Positions 1 through 6,094 of a stretch of DNA of 16,511 nucleotides are shown one piece after another; the first letter of the stretch is position 1, and every line of letters starts with the position of its first letter. This DNA comes from Parvularcula sp. (GTDB taxonomy: Bacteria > Pseudomonadota > Alphaproteobacteria > Caulobacterales > Parvularculaceae). The notes beneath the pieces are model-generated. The model was not told where the DNA came from. It ran no database searches and saw nothing but the letters and a program-made list of their open reading frames with translations. The stretch spans positions 3,631-20,141 of the forward strand of contig DNZB01000340.1 in the NCBI GenBank assembly GCA_003506635.1, given 5' to 3'. A program made the position numbers and the translations under genes.

Positions 1-1106
1 TCCTTGATCGTCGTGTCTGTGACTTCGAACGCGACGGCGTAGACAATGATTTTTTCGGCCTTGATATTCGTGCAGATTTCAGTCGTCAGCGCATTCGCCA
101 GCGTCTTGCTGGTGCTATCGTGCGTCGGATAATCCGGGGCGCGCGTGTTGTCGCCGTCGGTCATGATCATCAGCGCCTTCGTGCCGTTGACGCTCTCGAG
201 GCTTTCATACGCGACGCCGTCGGTGAATGGCTCTTGCGGACTCAATACGCTCCAGGCCCACATCACGCCTGACGGAATATAGGTCCATCCGCTGGCCGCG
301 AGGTCATTTATCTCCTGTTTCAACAGGTCGGCGTCATCCGTCAGCTGCGTAAGCCCTCCGGGGCAGGCGACGCCGATCAGCCCGGGCGCCTTGACCACGT
401 CGTACTCATCATCCTGCACATTGTTGGGATAGGCTCTCGACCCGACGCAGCCTGACCAGCCGGGGCCCGGATTGTCGAGCCAGGGCTCGGCGCCGTTCGC
501 AGTTCCGACGTTCACATATTGCGCGAAAGGGACGATGCCGATTTTCGACGTCGCCGCCTCGTAGCTCAACAGTTCGTCGATCAGGTCGTTCGCCGCCCCT
601 TTCAGCGTCGACAACTTGCCGTTCGAGTTCATCGAACCCGTCACGTCGAGCGCCATCGCAAGCTCGATATAGGGCGGCTCGCCCAGCTTGGCTTCGGCGA
701 CGGTGTCGAGGTCCTCTATGCCATATCCGAATACGCCCATGATGAGGAGATCAAGGTCAGCATCGACATTGAGGCGGAAACTCTGAGCCGCGCTGCTGAA
801 CGCGATGCTGAAGCTGCTGATCTTGACTTCCGTCGCATTCCGCATCTCAGCTCGGAAGAGCTTCTCCGCGATTTCGGTGATGTCGTCGTCGGAGGCGTCG
901 GAATGCGCGCCCTTGTATCGGGCCGCCGCGATCAAGGCGGCGTCGCCGGCCTCCGCCAGCGCGGTTTTGGCCCGGTCGATGCGCAGGAAGTCGATCGCCG
1001 CGCCGGCCGCCGCCAAGATTACGAACAAGAGCAGCCCGAACATGATCGCGATGTTGCCGCGCTCGTCGCGGCGAAACGCCGCCGCGTTTTTTAACGGGCT
1101 CGCCAT
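1..1106 (-). CDS. TadG-like pilus assembly protein with VWA domain (3' end beyond window)
   Basis: The gene runs off the left edge; 368 codons are visible. The ATG at 1106 has a strong GAGGGG ribosome site at 1113-1118 with a 6-base spacer. The N-terminus has the TadE/TadG signature: a charged stretch (FRRDERGN, residues 11-18), one hydrophobic helix (about 19-38), then IDF. A von Willebrand A-like domain follows. Its metal site reads D154-V-T156-G-S158, and a later MIMTDGDN segment fits the second metal-coordinating loop. In the Tad (Flp) pilus family such proteins sit in the inner membrane with the large domain in the periplasm and act as minor pilins or assembly factors. No other tad gene is visible, so the role is inferred from domain layout. 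It lies downstream of ctrA on the same strand but behind a terminator, so it probably has its own promoter in the 102 bases at 1107-1208. I see only a weak CATATT-like -10 there, at 1151-1156. Confidence 0.8.
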   Translation of the reverse strand, partial: MASPLKNAAAFRRDERGNIAIMFGLLLFVILAAAGAAIDFLRIDRAKTALAEAGDAALIAAARYKGAHSDASDDDITEIAEKLFRAEMRNATEVKISSFSIAFSSAAQSFRLNVDADLDLLIMGVFGYGIEDLDTVAEAKLGEPPYIELAMALDVTGSMNSNGKLSTLKGAANDLIDELLSYEAATSKIGIVPFAQYVNVGTANGAEPWLDNPGPGWSGCVGSRAYPNNVQDDEYDVVKAPGLIGVACPGGLTQLTDDADLLKQEINDLAASGWTYIPSGVMWAWSVLSPQEPFTDGVAYESLESVNGTKALMIMTDGDNTRAPDYPTHDSTSKTLANALTTEICTNIKAEKIIVYAVAFEVTDTTIK

Positions 1107-1208
1107 TTTGGTCCCCTCAAGATCGTCCGTATCCGCATCGAACGTCGGGGAATATGAAGAACACGCGGCGCTAAACGTCTGATGAATTTTTCCGGCGGCT
1201 TCAAAGCA

Positions 1209-1233
1209 AACGCCCCCGCGTCGCGGGGGCGTT
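1209..1233 (-). terminator. Intrinsic terminator downstream of ctrA
   Basis: There is a perfect 12-base inverted repeat (arms 1209-1220 and 1222-1233, centre base 1221), very GC-rich, starting 26 bases past the ctrA stop. Read on the minus strand it is followed by TGCTTTGA, a modest T-rich tail. It separates ctrA from the TadG-like gene. The T tract is imperfect, so termination may be partial. Confidence 0.75.
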
Positions 1234-1259
1234 CACGCCCGGTTAAGGCTGCGAGGATC

Positions 1260-1952
1260 TTAAGCGGCTTTTTCTTCGGCCGGGTCGCGCAGCACATAAC
1301 CGCGGCCCCAGACGGTTTCGATGTAATGATCGCCCTCGGTCGCCGCCGCGAGCTTTTTCCTGAGTTTGCAGATGAAGACGTCGATGATCTTGAGTTCGGG
1401 CTCGTCCATGCCGCCGTATAGATGGTTAAGGAACATTTCCTTGGTCAGCGTCGTACCCTTGCGGAGCGAAAGAAGCTCCAGCATCTGGTACTCCTTGCCG
1501 GTCAGGTGAACGCGGCTTCCCGCGACTTCGACGGTCTTGGCGTCCAGGTTGACGGTCAGGTTGCCGGTCGTGATGACTGACTGCGAATGGCCTTTGGAGC
1601 GGCGGACGATCGCGTGAATCCGTGCGACAAGTTCGTCCTTGTGGAACGGCTTCGTCATGTAGTCGTCGGCGCCGAAGCCGAGCCCGCGCACCTTCGTCTC
1701 GATGTCGCCCTGACCCGTCAGGATGAGGATCGGCGTGTTCACCTTGGCGACGCGCAAGGACTTGAGGACGTCAAAGCCGGTCATGTCAGGCAGGTTAAGG
1801 TCGAGAAGAATGATGTCGTAGTCATAGACCTTGCCGAGGTCGACGCCTTCTTCGCCGAGGTCCGTCGTGTAGACGTTGAAGCCGTCGGACTTCAGCATCA
1901 ATTCGATGCTCTGCGCGGTGGCGCCGTCATCCTCGATAAGCAAAACCCGCAT
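1260..1952 (-). CDS. ctrA: Cell-cycle response regulator CtrA
   Basis: This 230-residue OmpR-type response regulator is nearly the length of Caulobacter CtrA and very similar to it along its length. The receiver domain (about 1-120) has the acidic pocket E7-D8-D9, phospho-acceptor D51 in LLDLNLP, and K in MTKPFHKDE. The DNA-binding winged helix (about 125-225) carries the typical CtrA blocks [19 protein letters not shown] and GRGYVLRDP. The C-terminus ends in Ala-Ala, as in CtrA proteins degraded by ClpXP. An AAGGAG ribosome site at 1961-1966 lies 8 bases before the ATG. In the family, phosphorylated CtrA binds TTAA-N7-TTAA, controls flagellar, pilus and division genes, and in Caulobacter silences the replication origin. 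It is transcribed away from fliI. The shared upstream region carries TTAA elements and GANTC sites, so autoregulation and CcrM methylation control are plausible inferences. Confidence 0.97.
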   Translation of the reverse strand: MRVLLIEDDGATAQSIELMLKSDGFNVYTTDLGEEGVDLGKVYDYDIILLDLNLPDMTGFDVLKSLRVAKVNTPILILTGQGDIETKVRGLGFGADDYMTKPFHKDELVARIHAIVRRSKGHSQSVITTGNLTVNLDAKTVEVAGSRVHLTGKEYQMLELLSLRKGTTLTKEMFLNHLYGGMDEPELKIIDVFICKLRKKLAAATEGDHYIETVWGRGYVLRDPAEEKAA

Positions 1953-2074
1953 TGACCGTTCTCCTTGTCGTCGCGAAGGCGCCCCTCGAGGACCCGCGCA
2001 TTTTTCGATCTGCCTTAACCAGAGTTAGGTTGATTTGCTTTCATAAAGGTTAACGGGGATGCGAAAACCGGCAC

Positions 2075-2079
2075 GAATC
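2075..2079. promoter_or_regulatory. GANTC (CcrM methylation) site upstream of ctrA
   Basis: GAATC lies 123 bases upstream of the ctrA start. GANTC is the target of the alphaproteobacterial cell-cycle methyltransferase CcrM, and in Caulobacter a GANTC in the ctrA P1 promoter links its activity to replication fork passage. About one such site is expected by chance in 300 bases, so function is only suggested by position. Confidence 0.4.
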
Positions 2080-2129
2080 CAACGCCCGCCTTAAGCGGCG
2101 GTGAAGCTTTGTTACGTCTGAGGCCCGCT

Positions 2130-2149
2130 TTCGCCCCCAAAAGGGCGAA
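2130..2149. other. Small stem-loop in the ctrA/fliI intergenic region
   Basis: A 7-base perfect stem (TTCGCCC at 2130-2136, GGGCGAA at 2143-2149) with a 6-base loop lies midway between the divergent genes. No T run follows on either strand, so it is not an intrinsic terminator. It could be an operator-like palindrome or chance. Confidence 0.3.
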
Positions 2150-2196
2150 CTCACGCGCGCCGCATTAACGGGACGAAGATCGAAAGCCGCTAAGGC

Positions 2197-2201
2197 GATT
2201 C
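2197..2201. promoter_or_regulatory. GANTC site upstream of fliI
   Basis: GATTC ends 5 bases before the CtrA-box-like element at 2207. If CcrM is present, its methylation state could influence fliI promoter activity. The site alone is not statistically notable. Confidence 0.3.
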
Positions 2202-2206
2202 ACGAG

Positions 2207-2221
2207 TTTACGCGAGCTTAA
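2207..2221 (+). promoter_or_regulatory. CtrA-box-like element of the fliIJ promoter
   Basis: The element is TTTA-N7-TTAA, one mismatch from the CtrA consensus with exact spacing. It ends 43 bases before the ATG at 2265. In CtrA-activated class II flagellar promoters the box overlaps the -35 region, which would put the transcript start near 2245-2255. That favours the ATG at 2265 over the in-frame TTG at 2241 as the fliI start. Confidence 0.5.
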
Positions 2222-2264
2222 AACCTCGCCGGTTAAGGCATTGCCTGCTGGAACTCGCGGAGCC

Positions 2265-3647
2265 ATGGGGTTGCTGATCGATCCCCGCCAACACAATCTC
2301 GACGGCGCTGGCGCGCCTGCCGCGCCCCGCGCCCTTCTGCGGCGGAGCGGGCCGATCGCCTTTGCGGGAGCGGTCAGTTCCGTCACAGACCTTGCGATTG
2401 AGGTCGAAGACCGCCTCGGGGCTCTCGAAGTCGGCGCTCGTGTTGAAATCGAAACCGTCGCAGAAATCCTTGTTGCGGAAATCGTCGGGGTCTCCGGCGG
2501 CGTGGCGGTCGCCATGCCGTTCGGCGACGTTGCGGGCGTCAAGCGCGGCGCGCGCGTGCGCTTTACGTCGCCAAGCGCGGCAATCGCGCCATCGCGCGCC
2601 TGGCTCGGACGGATCGTCGACGGGCTCGCACGGCCGGCGGACGGCCGCGGACCATTGCCGGCTTTCGGGCCGCTGCGCGATGTGCGCGCGAGTCCGCCGC
2701 CGGCGGCGCTGCGCAATCGCCTCGGTCCCCGCGTCGATTTCGGCGTAAAGGCGCTCAACGCCTTTTGTCCTGCGCGCGCCGGACAACGCCTCGGCGTCTT
2801 TTCAGGGTCGGGCATCGGCAAGTCGACGCTGCTGTCGATGATCGCGCGCAATGCGAGCACCGGCGTCAACGTCATTGCGCTTGTCGGCGAACGCGGGCGC
2901 GAGCTTCGCGAATTCGTCGAAGACAGTCTGGGCGCGGACGGACTTGCGCGGTCCGTCGTCGTCATCGCGACATCCGACGAACCGGCGATGATGCGGCGCG
3001 AAGCGGCGTTTCTCGCGATGACGATCGCGGAAAGCTTCAGAGACGCCGGGGCGCATGTCCTTTGCCTGATGGATTCGCTGACGCGGGTCGCCAGCGCGCA
3101 GCGTGAAATCGGGCTCGCCGCGGGCGAGCCGCCGACCGCGAAGGGCTATACGCCGTCGGTCTTTTCCTTGTTGCCGAAGCTGCTTGAACGCGCCGGGCCG
3201 GGTGTCGCCGGTTCGGGCGCGATCACGGGCGTTTTCTCGGTTCTTGTCGAGGGCGACGATCACGACGAGCCGATCGCCGACGCGGCGCGCGCGCTCCTTG
3301 ACGGTCACGCCGTGCTTGATCGCCGCATCGCCGAGCGCGGCCGCTTTCCGGCGGTCGATATCCTGAAGACAGTGTCACGGTCAGCGCAAGGCGTTCTCGA
3401 ACCTGACGAGTTCGAACTCGCCCGGACGGCGCGCGCGCTGGCGTCGGAATTCGAAGAGGTGCGCGATATGCTGAAAATCGGCGCCTATCGGCGCGGCGCC
3501 AATCCGGCGACCGATGCCGCAATCGACTATTGCGCGCGTCTTGAAGCGCTGCTGTCCCAGCGCGAGGGCAGCGCCGTTAGCGTCGCCGAGACATTCGCGG
3601 CGTTGCGCGCCATCGCGCCCCCCTCAGCCGTAGGCGCGGCTGCATGA
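2265..3647 (+). CDS. fliI: Flagellar type III export ATPase FliI
   Basis: This 460-residue protein is an F1-beta-like ATPase of the flagellar export apparatus, which forms a hexamer at the cytoplasmic base of the flagellum and helps deliver rod, hook and filament subunits. Walker A is GSGIGKST (181-188, with K186), the catalytic glutamate is E209 in LVGERGRE, and Walker B is LCLMDS with D270. A segment typical of export ATPases, SLTRVASAQREIGLAAGEPP, follows directly. An N-terminal beta-barrel region (about 10-90) precedes the core. The start is uncertain: an in-frame TTG at 2241 would add 8 residues. The ATG is preferred because the probable transcript start lies downstream of the TTG, although its GGAG (2259-2262) is only 2 bases away. 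The 3' end overlaps fliJ by 4 bases. The gene is divergent from ctrA with a CtrA-like box upstream. Confidence 0.95.
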   Translation: MGLLIDPRQHNLDGAGAPAAPRALLRRSGPIAFAGAVSSVTDLAIEVEDRLGALEVGARVEIETVAEILVAEIVGVSGGVAVAMPFGDVAGVKRGARVRFTSPSAAIAPSRAWLGRIVDGLARPADGRGPLPAFGPLRDVRASPPPAALRNRLGPRVDFGVKALNAFCPARAGQRLGVFSGSGIGKSTLLSMIARNASTGVNVIALVGERGRELREFVEDSLGADGLARSVVVIATSDEPAMMRREAAFLAMTIAESFRDAGAHVLCLMDSLTRVASAQREIGLAAGEPPTAKGYTPSVFSLLPKLLERAGPGVAGSGAITGVFSVLVEGDDHDEPIADAARALLDGHAVLDRRIAERGRFPAVDILKTVSRSAQGVLEPDEFELARTARALASEFEEVRDMLKIGAYRRGANPATDAAIDYCARLEALLSQREGSAVSVAETFAALRAIAPPSAVGAAA

Positions 3648-4090
3648 ATGATGGGACGCGCCAGTATCGGGGTCTGCTGAAGCTCCTCGCTTTAGCCCGC
3701 CGCGAAAGCGAAGGCTGCCGGCGCCGCGTCGACGAACTCGAAGCCCTGCGCGCCGGCGCCGAGGACGCGCTCGATCGCCTTGAAGCCGCCATTCGCACCG
3801 AAGAAGCGGTGGCGCTTGGCCGGACGGAAATCGGCTTTCGCGACCTCGCCAGCTACCTCGCCGGTGCGGCGGCAAAGCGCGATGCGCTTGTCTCGACGTG
3901 CCGGGCGCTCAATTCCGACATCGTCGCCGCGCGCGAGGCGCTGACCGCGGCTGAGATCGAGCGCCGGAAACTCGACCATCTCTGCGATCTTCAGGCGACA
4001 GCGCTGCGCAAGCGGCGCGACAAGCGGGAGGGTGCGCTCCTTGAAGAAGCCGGGCGGCGCCTCGCCGTCGTCCGGCGCGGCCGTTTCTGA
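3644..4090 (+). CDS. fliJ: Flagellar export chaperone/stalk FliJ
   Basis: This 148-residue, highly charged, mostly helical protein has long heptad-like stretches (about 8-50 and 75-135) and no membrane segment, as expected for FliJ. In the family it forms an antiparallel coiled coil that inserts into the FliI hexamer like the gamma stalk of F1 and links it to FlhA. FliJ sequences are poorly conserved. The call rests on size, coiled-coil composition and the ATGA overlap with fliI (3644-3647), which implies translational coupling. No other flagellar gene follows; the next gene is mraZ after 164 bases. Confidence 0.82.
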   Translation: MNDGTRQYRGLLKLLALARRESEGCRRRVDELEALRAGAEDALDRLEAAIRTEEAVALGRTEIGFRDLASYLAGAAAKRDALVSTCRALNSDIVAAREALTAAEIERRKLDHLCDLQATALRKRRDKREGALLEEAGRRLAVVRRGRF

Positions 4091-4136
4091 GGCGTAATCG
4101 TCTCGGCGGAAAAAGGCCGATCGGGTGATTTGGGGT

Positions 4137-4172
4137 TTGACCCGCCACCAATTCCCATGTTAACCCATAAAA
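4137..4172 (+). promoter_or_regulatory. Candidate promoter of the mraZ-led dcw operon
   Basis: TTGACC (4137-4142) is a good housekeeping -35 element for alphaproteobacteria. The matching -10 is unclear: TTAACC lies 17 bases downstream (4160-4165) and an AT-rich CATAAAAT starts at 4166. The region coincides with the MraZ-box array, which fits a repressed promoter. The exact -10 and transcript start cannot be fixed by eye. Confidence 0.35.
4143..4167 (-). promoter_or_regulatory. MraZ-box-like operator: phased TGGGN repeats
   Basis: On the minus strand three direct repeats occur at an exact 10-base period: TGGGT (4163-4167), TGGGA (4153-4157) and TGGCG (4143-4147, one mismatch), each separated by 5 bases. 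In E. coli, MraZ binds TGGGN repeats separated by 5-base spacers near the mra promoter, so spacing and motif match. The array lies 88 bases upstream of the mraZ start and overlaps the candidate promoter. This supports autorepression of the dcw operon. A TTAA (4160-4163) is embedded in the first spacer. Confidence 0.65.
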
Positions 4173-4182
4173 TGTCGGAGAT

Positions 4183-4200
4183 TGGCGCCTGGCGGCGCCA
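4183..4200 (+). other. Stem-loop 1 in the mraZ leader
   Basis: A 7-base stem (TGGCGCC, 4183-4189, with GGCGCCA, 4194-4200) encloses a TGGC loop. No T run follows, so it is not a classical terminator. If transcription starts upstream of 4183 it would fold in the mraZ 5' leader. Confidence 0.4.
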
Positions 4201-4207
4201 TACCGTC

Positions 4208-4232
4208 GACCGGGGCCGCGGCCGCTCCGGTC
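4208..4232 (+). other. Stem-loop 2 in the mraZ leader
   Basis: GACCGG (4208-4213) pairs with CCGGTC (4227-4232) around a very GC-rich interior. It ends 11 bases before the mraZ ribosome site (4244-4247). Together with stem-loop 1 it makes a compact structured leader that might affect translation or mRNA stability. No terminator tail is present. Confidence 0.35.
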
Positions 4233-4243
4233 ATTTCGAGGGC

Positions 4244-4247
4244 GGAG
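4244..4247 (+). promoter_or_regulatory. Ribosome binding site that sets the mraZ GTG start
   Basis: GGAG lies 7 bases before the GTG at 4255. Conserved MraZ sequence begins only around residue 9 (LFLGS), and no ATG is available between this site and that block, so this site decides the start. Confidence 0.6.
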
Positions 4248-4254
4248 TTCGGGC

Positions 4255-4731
4255 GTGGATCCAAGGTCGATTGAGGCCTTATTCTTGGGGTCTCAAACTA
4301 ACCGGATTGATGCGAAGGGCCGGGTGGCGGTGCCGGCGGATTTCCGGCGCGCGCTCGAAACGGGCCCGACGCGCGGAATTTATTGCCTCAAAGGGCTCTA
4401 TTTGCCCCGACTTGAATGCGGCGGCGGCGATTTCATTGCGAATTACCTGGCCGAAATCGAGGACCTGAAGCATTTCAGCGACAACCGCGAACTGCTGGAA
4501 GAGCACATTCTCGGCTCGGTGCGTTTGCTGGCCTTTGACAGCGAAGGCCGGGTCGTCATTCCCGAGGATTTTCGTCAGTATGCGAACCTTAAGGAGCGCG
4601 CGCTCTTTCAGGGCCGCGGCAAGAGGTTTCTTATCCTCGACTCGGAAAGCGCTGAAAAACGCATCGCGGACACCCGCGACGCGGCGCGGGAAGCGCTTCG
4701 CGCACGAACGTCGAACGGGGCAGGGCGATGA
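4255..4731 (+). CDS. mraZ: Transcriptional regulator MraZ
   Basis: This 158-residue protein has two SpoVT/AbrB-type DNA-binding halves, the MraZ layout. The first carries NRIDAKGRVAVP (16-27) and the second FDSEGRVVIP (94-103), each the D..GR..(V/I)P signature. In the family MraZ forms ring-shaped oligomers, binds TGGGN repeats before its own gene and represses the dcw operon. The GTG start adds about 8 residues ahead of the usual MraZ beginning and is chosen because of GGAG at 4244-4247. The gene is first in the dcw cluster and its stop overlaps the rsmH start (ATGA, 4728-4731). The phased array at 4143-4167 is its likely operator. I see no terminator between fliJ and this gene, so read-through from fliIJ is possible. 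Confidence 0.95.
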   Translation: MDPRSIEALFLGSQTNRIDAKGRVAVPADFRRALETGPTRGIYCLKGLYLPRLECGGGDFIANYLAEIEDLKHFSDNRELLEEHILGSVRLLAFDSEGRVVIPEDFRQYANLKERALFQGRGKRFLILDSESAEKRIADTRDAAREALRARTSNGAGR

Positions 4732-5738
4732 CCGCACCGCACGCGCCCGTGATGGCGGAAGAGGCGGTCGACGCGCTCGATCCGCGCGACGGCGGCGTCT
4801 ATGCCGACGGCACCTTCGGCGCCGGCGGCTATGCGCGCCGCATTCTCGATCGCGCCGACTGCTCGGTTTACGGATTTGACCGCGATCCGTCGGCGATCGA
4901 ATGCGGGCGCGGGCTTGAAAAGACCTATGGCGGCCGGCTGCATCTCGTGCCGCGCCCTTTCGGCGACATCGCTGAAGCGCTGGAGGCGGCCGGCGTCTCC
5001 GCGATCGACGGCGCGGTCTTCGATCTCGGCGTCTCCTCGATGCAGCTCGACGAGGCGGACCGCGGCTTTTCCTTCATGCGCGACGGTCCGCTGTCGATGC
5101 GCATGGACAAGGGAAAACCCGACGCGGCTGACGTCGTCAACGCCGCCGAAGCGAACGACCTGGCGCAGATTTTTCGCGCCTATGGCGAGGAAAACCGCGC
5201 CGGGCGCATCGCGCGCGCGATCGTTGCCGAGCGGGCGGGAGCGCCGATCGTGACCACTTTGCGCCTCGCCGAAATCATCGCACGCGCCGCGCCTGGCAAA
5301 CGCGAAGACAAGATCCATCCCGCGACGCGCGCCTTTCAGGGCCTGCGCATTTTCGTCAACGACGAGCTTGGCCAGCTGGCGAAGGCGCTCTTCGCGGCGG
5401 AGCGGCTGCTGCGGCCGGCGGGTCGCCTCGTCATCGTCACCTTCCATTCGCTGGAAGACCGCATCGTAAAGAGTTTTTTCGTCGAGCGTTCGGGACGCCC
5501 GTCCGCGGGGTCGCGCCATGCGCCTTCGGCGCCGCTCCTGGCGCCGACGTTCAATCTCATCACAGCGAAGCCGCAAGCGCCCTCCGCCGCCGAGATCGCC
5601 GCCAATCCGCGTGCGCGTTCGGCGAAGCTGCGCGCCGCGGCGCGCAGTGAAGCGCCCGCGCGCGGCGGGGACCCGGCGGAGTTCCTGCCTGCATTCAATT
5701 TTTCACGCGCAATGTCGAAACTGGGAGCCTTTGGATGA
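4728..5738 (+). CDS. rsmH: 16S rRNA (cytosine(1402)-N4)-methyltransferase RsmH (MraW)
   Basis: This 336-residue SAM-dependent methyltransferase modifies C1402 N4 in the ribosomal P-site region of 16S rRNA. The SAM-binding motif is D27-G-T-F-G-A-G-G, preceded by the family N-terminus HAPVMAEEAVDAL. Further family blocks are FDLGVSSMQLDEADRGFSF, the RAFQGLRIFVNDEL segment and FHSLEDRIVKSFF. The NPRARSAKLRAA block near the C-terminus is also typical. About 35 residues follow it, ending near FNFSRAMSKLGAFG, slightly longer than the usual tail. ATGA overlaps at both ends (with mraZ and with ftsL at 5735-5738) indicate coupled translation. It is the usual second gene of dcw clusters. Confidence 0.96.
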   Translation: MTAPHAPVMAEEAVDALDPRDGGVYADGTFGAGGYARRILDRADCSVYGFDRDPSAIECGRGLEKTYGGRLHLVPRPFGDIAEALEAAGVSAIDGAVFDLGVSSMQLDEADRGFSFMRDGPLSMRMDKGKPDAADVVNAAEANDLAQIFRAYGEENRAGRIARAIVAERAGAPIVTTLRLAEIIARAAPGKREDKIHPATRAFQGLRIFVNDELGQLAKALFAAERLLRPAGRLVIVTFHSLEDRIVKSFFVERSGRPSAGSRHAPSAPLLAPTFNLITAKPQAPSAAEIAANPRARSAKLRAAARSEAPARGGDPAEFLPAFNFSRAMSKLGAFG

Positions 5739-6094
5739 TGCGTTTCACGACATTTCTTCTCTGCCTCATCCTCGCCGCGGCCGCGGCCGGCCGATACAAG
5801 GCCGAAATCGCCGTTCGCGAGACGAAAAGCGAAGCGCGCGCTCTCGACCGTCAGAAAGCGGAGGAACTCTCCGCCATTCAGATCCTGCGCGCTGAGGTCG
5901 CCTTTCTCGAACGGCCCGAACGCCTCGCGGAAATCGCCGAAGACTACACGGGGCTTGCGCCGCTGAGCGGCGCGCAGCTGATGACCGCCGAAGATCTTGA
6001 ATTCGCCTTCGCGACGGAGCGCGGCGGGACGAATACGGTCCGGACGGCAAGGATTCCCGCCGCAGCCAAAGTCGCCGTCGCGGGGCTCGAATGA
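5735..6094 (+). CDS. ftsL: Cell division protein FtsL
   Basis: This 119-residue bitopic protein has almost no cytoplasmic tail. A membrane helix starts at about residue 4 (FTTFLLCLILAAAAAG), followed by a periplasmic coiled-coil stretch (about 21-65, rich in E, R, K and L). The segment LERPERLAEIAEDYTGLAPL is typical of alphaproteobacterial FtsL. In the family FtsL forms a complex with FtsB and FtsQ and activates the FtsW-FtsI synthase at the septum. FtsL is weakly conserved in sequence, so identity rests on topology, size, that segment and the position between rsmH and ftsL's usual neighbour ftsI. It overlaps both neighbours by 4 bases. Confidence 0.88.
   Translation: MMRFTTFLLCLILAAAAAGRYKAEIAVRETKSEARALDRQKAEELSAIQILRAEVAFLERPERLAEIAEDYTGLAPLSGAQLMTAEDLEFAFATERGGTNTVRTARIPAAAKVAVAGLE

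Larger units (their letters stand above)
2015..2236. promoter_or_regulatory. ctrA/fliI divergent control region rich in TTAA elements
   Basis: The 312 bases between the ctrA start (1952) and the chosen fliI start (2265) hold no gene. Six TTAA tetramers occur at 2015, 2050, 2091, 2165, 2218 and 2233. In DNA this GC-rich I would expect well under one. TTAA is the half-site of the CtrA recognition sequence TTAA-N7-TTAA. The pair nearest ctrA reads TTAA-N6-TTAG (2015-2028), one base short of ideal spacing. The sequence at 2001-2053 is also AT-rich compared with its surroundings, as expected for a promoter. I could not fix clear -10 elements for either gene. Regulation by CtrA itself is inferred from motif density and neighbours. 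Confidence 0.6.

Noticed and set aside
1243..1263. Two TTAA tetramers near the ctrA stop as a CtrA box
   Set aside because: They are 13 bases apart rather than 7, lie upstream of the terminator, and one is formed by the ctrA stop codon itself.
2130..2149. Intrinsic terminator between ctrA and fliI
   Set aside because: The genes diverge here, so no transcript needs to end, and no T run follows the stem on either strand.
4608..5576. Long minus-strand open frame of 322 codons opposite mraZ and rsmH
   Set aside because: It is antisense to strongly recognised genes. The translation is arginine-rich and low in complexity, with no family resemblance. Long antisense frames are expected in GC-rich DNA with biased third positions.
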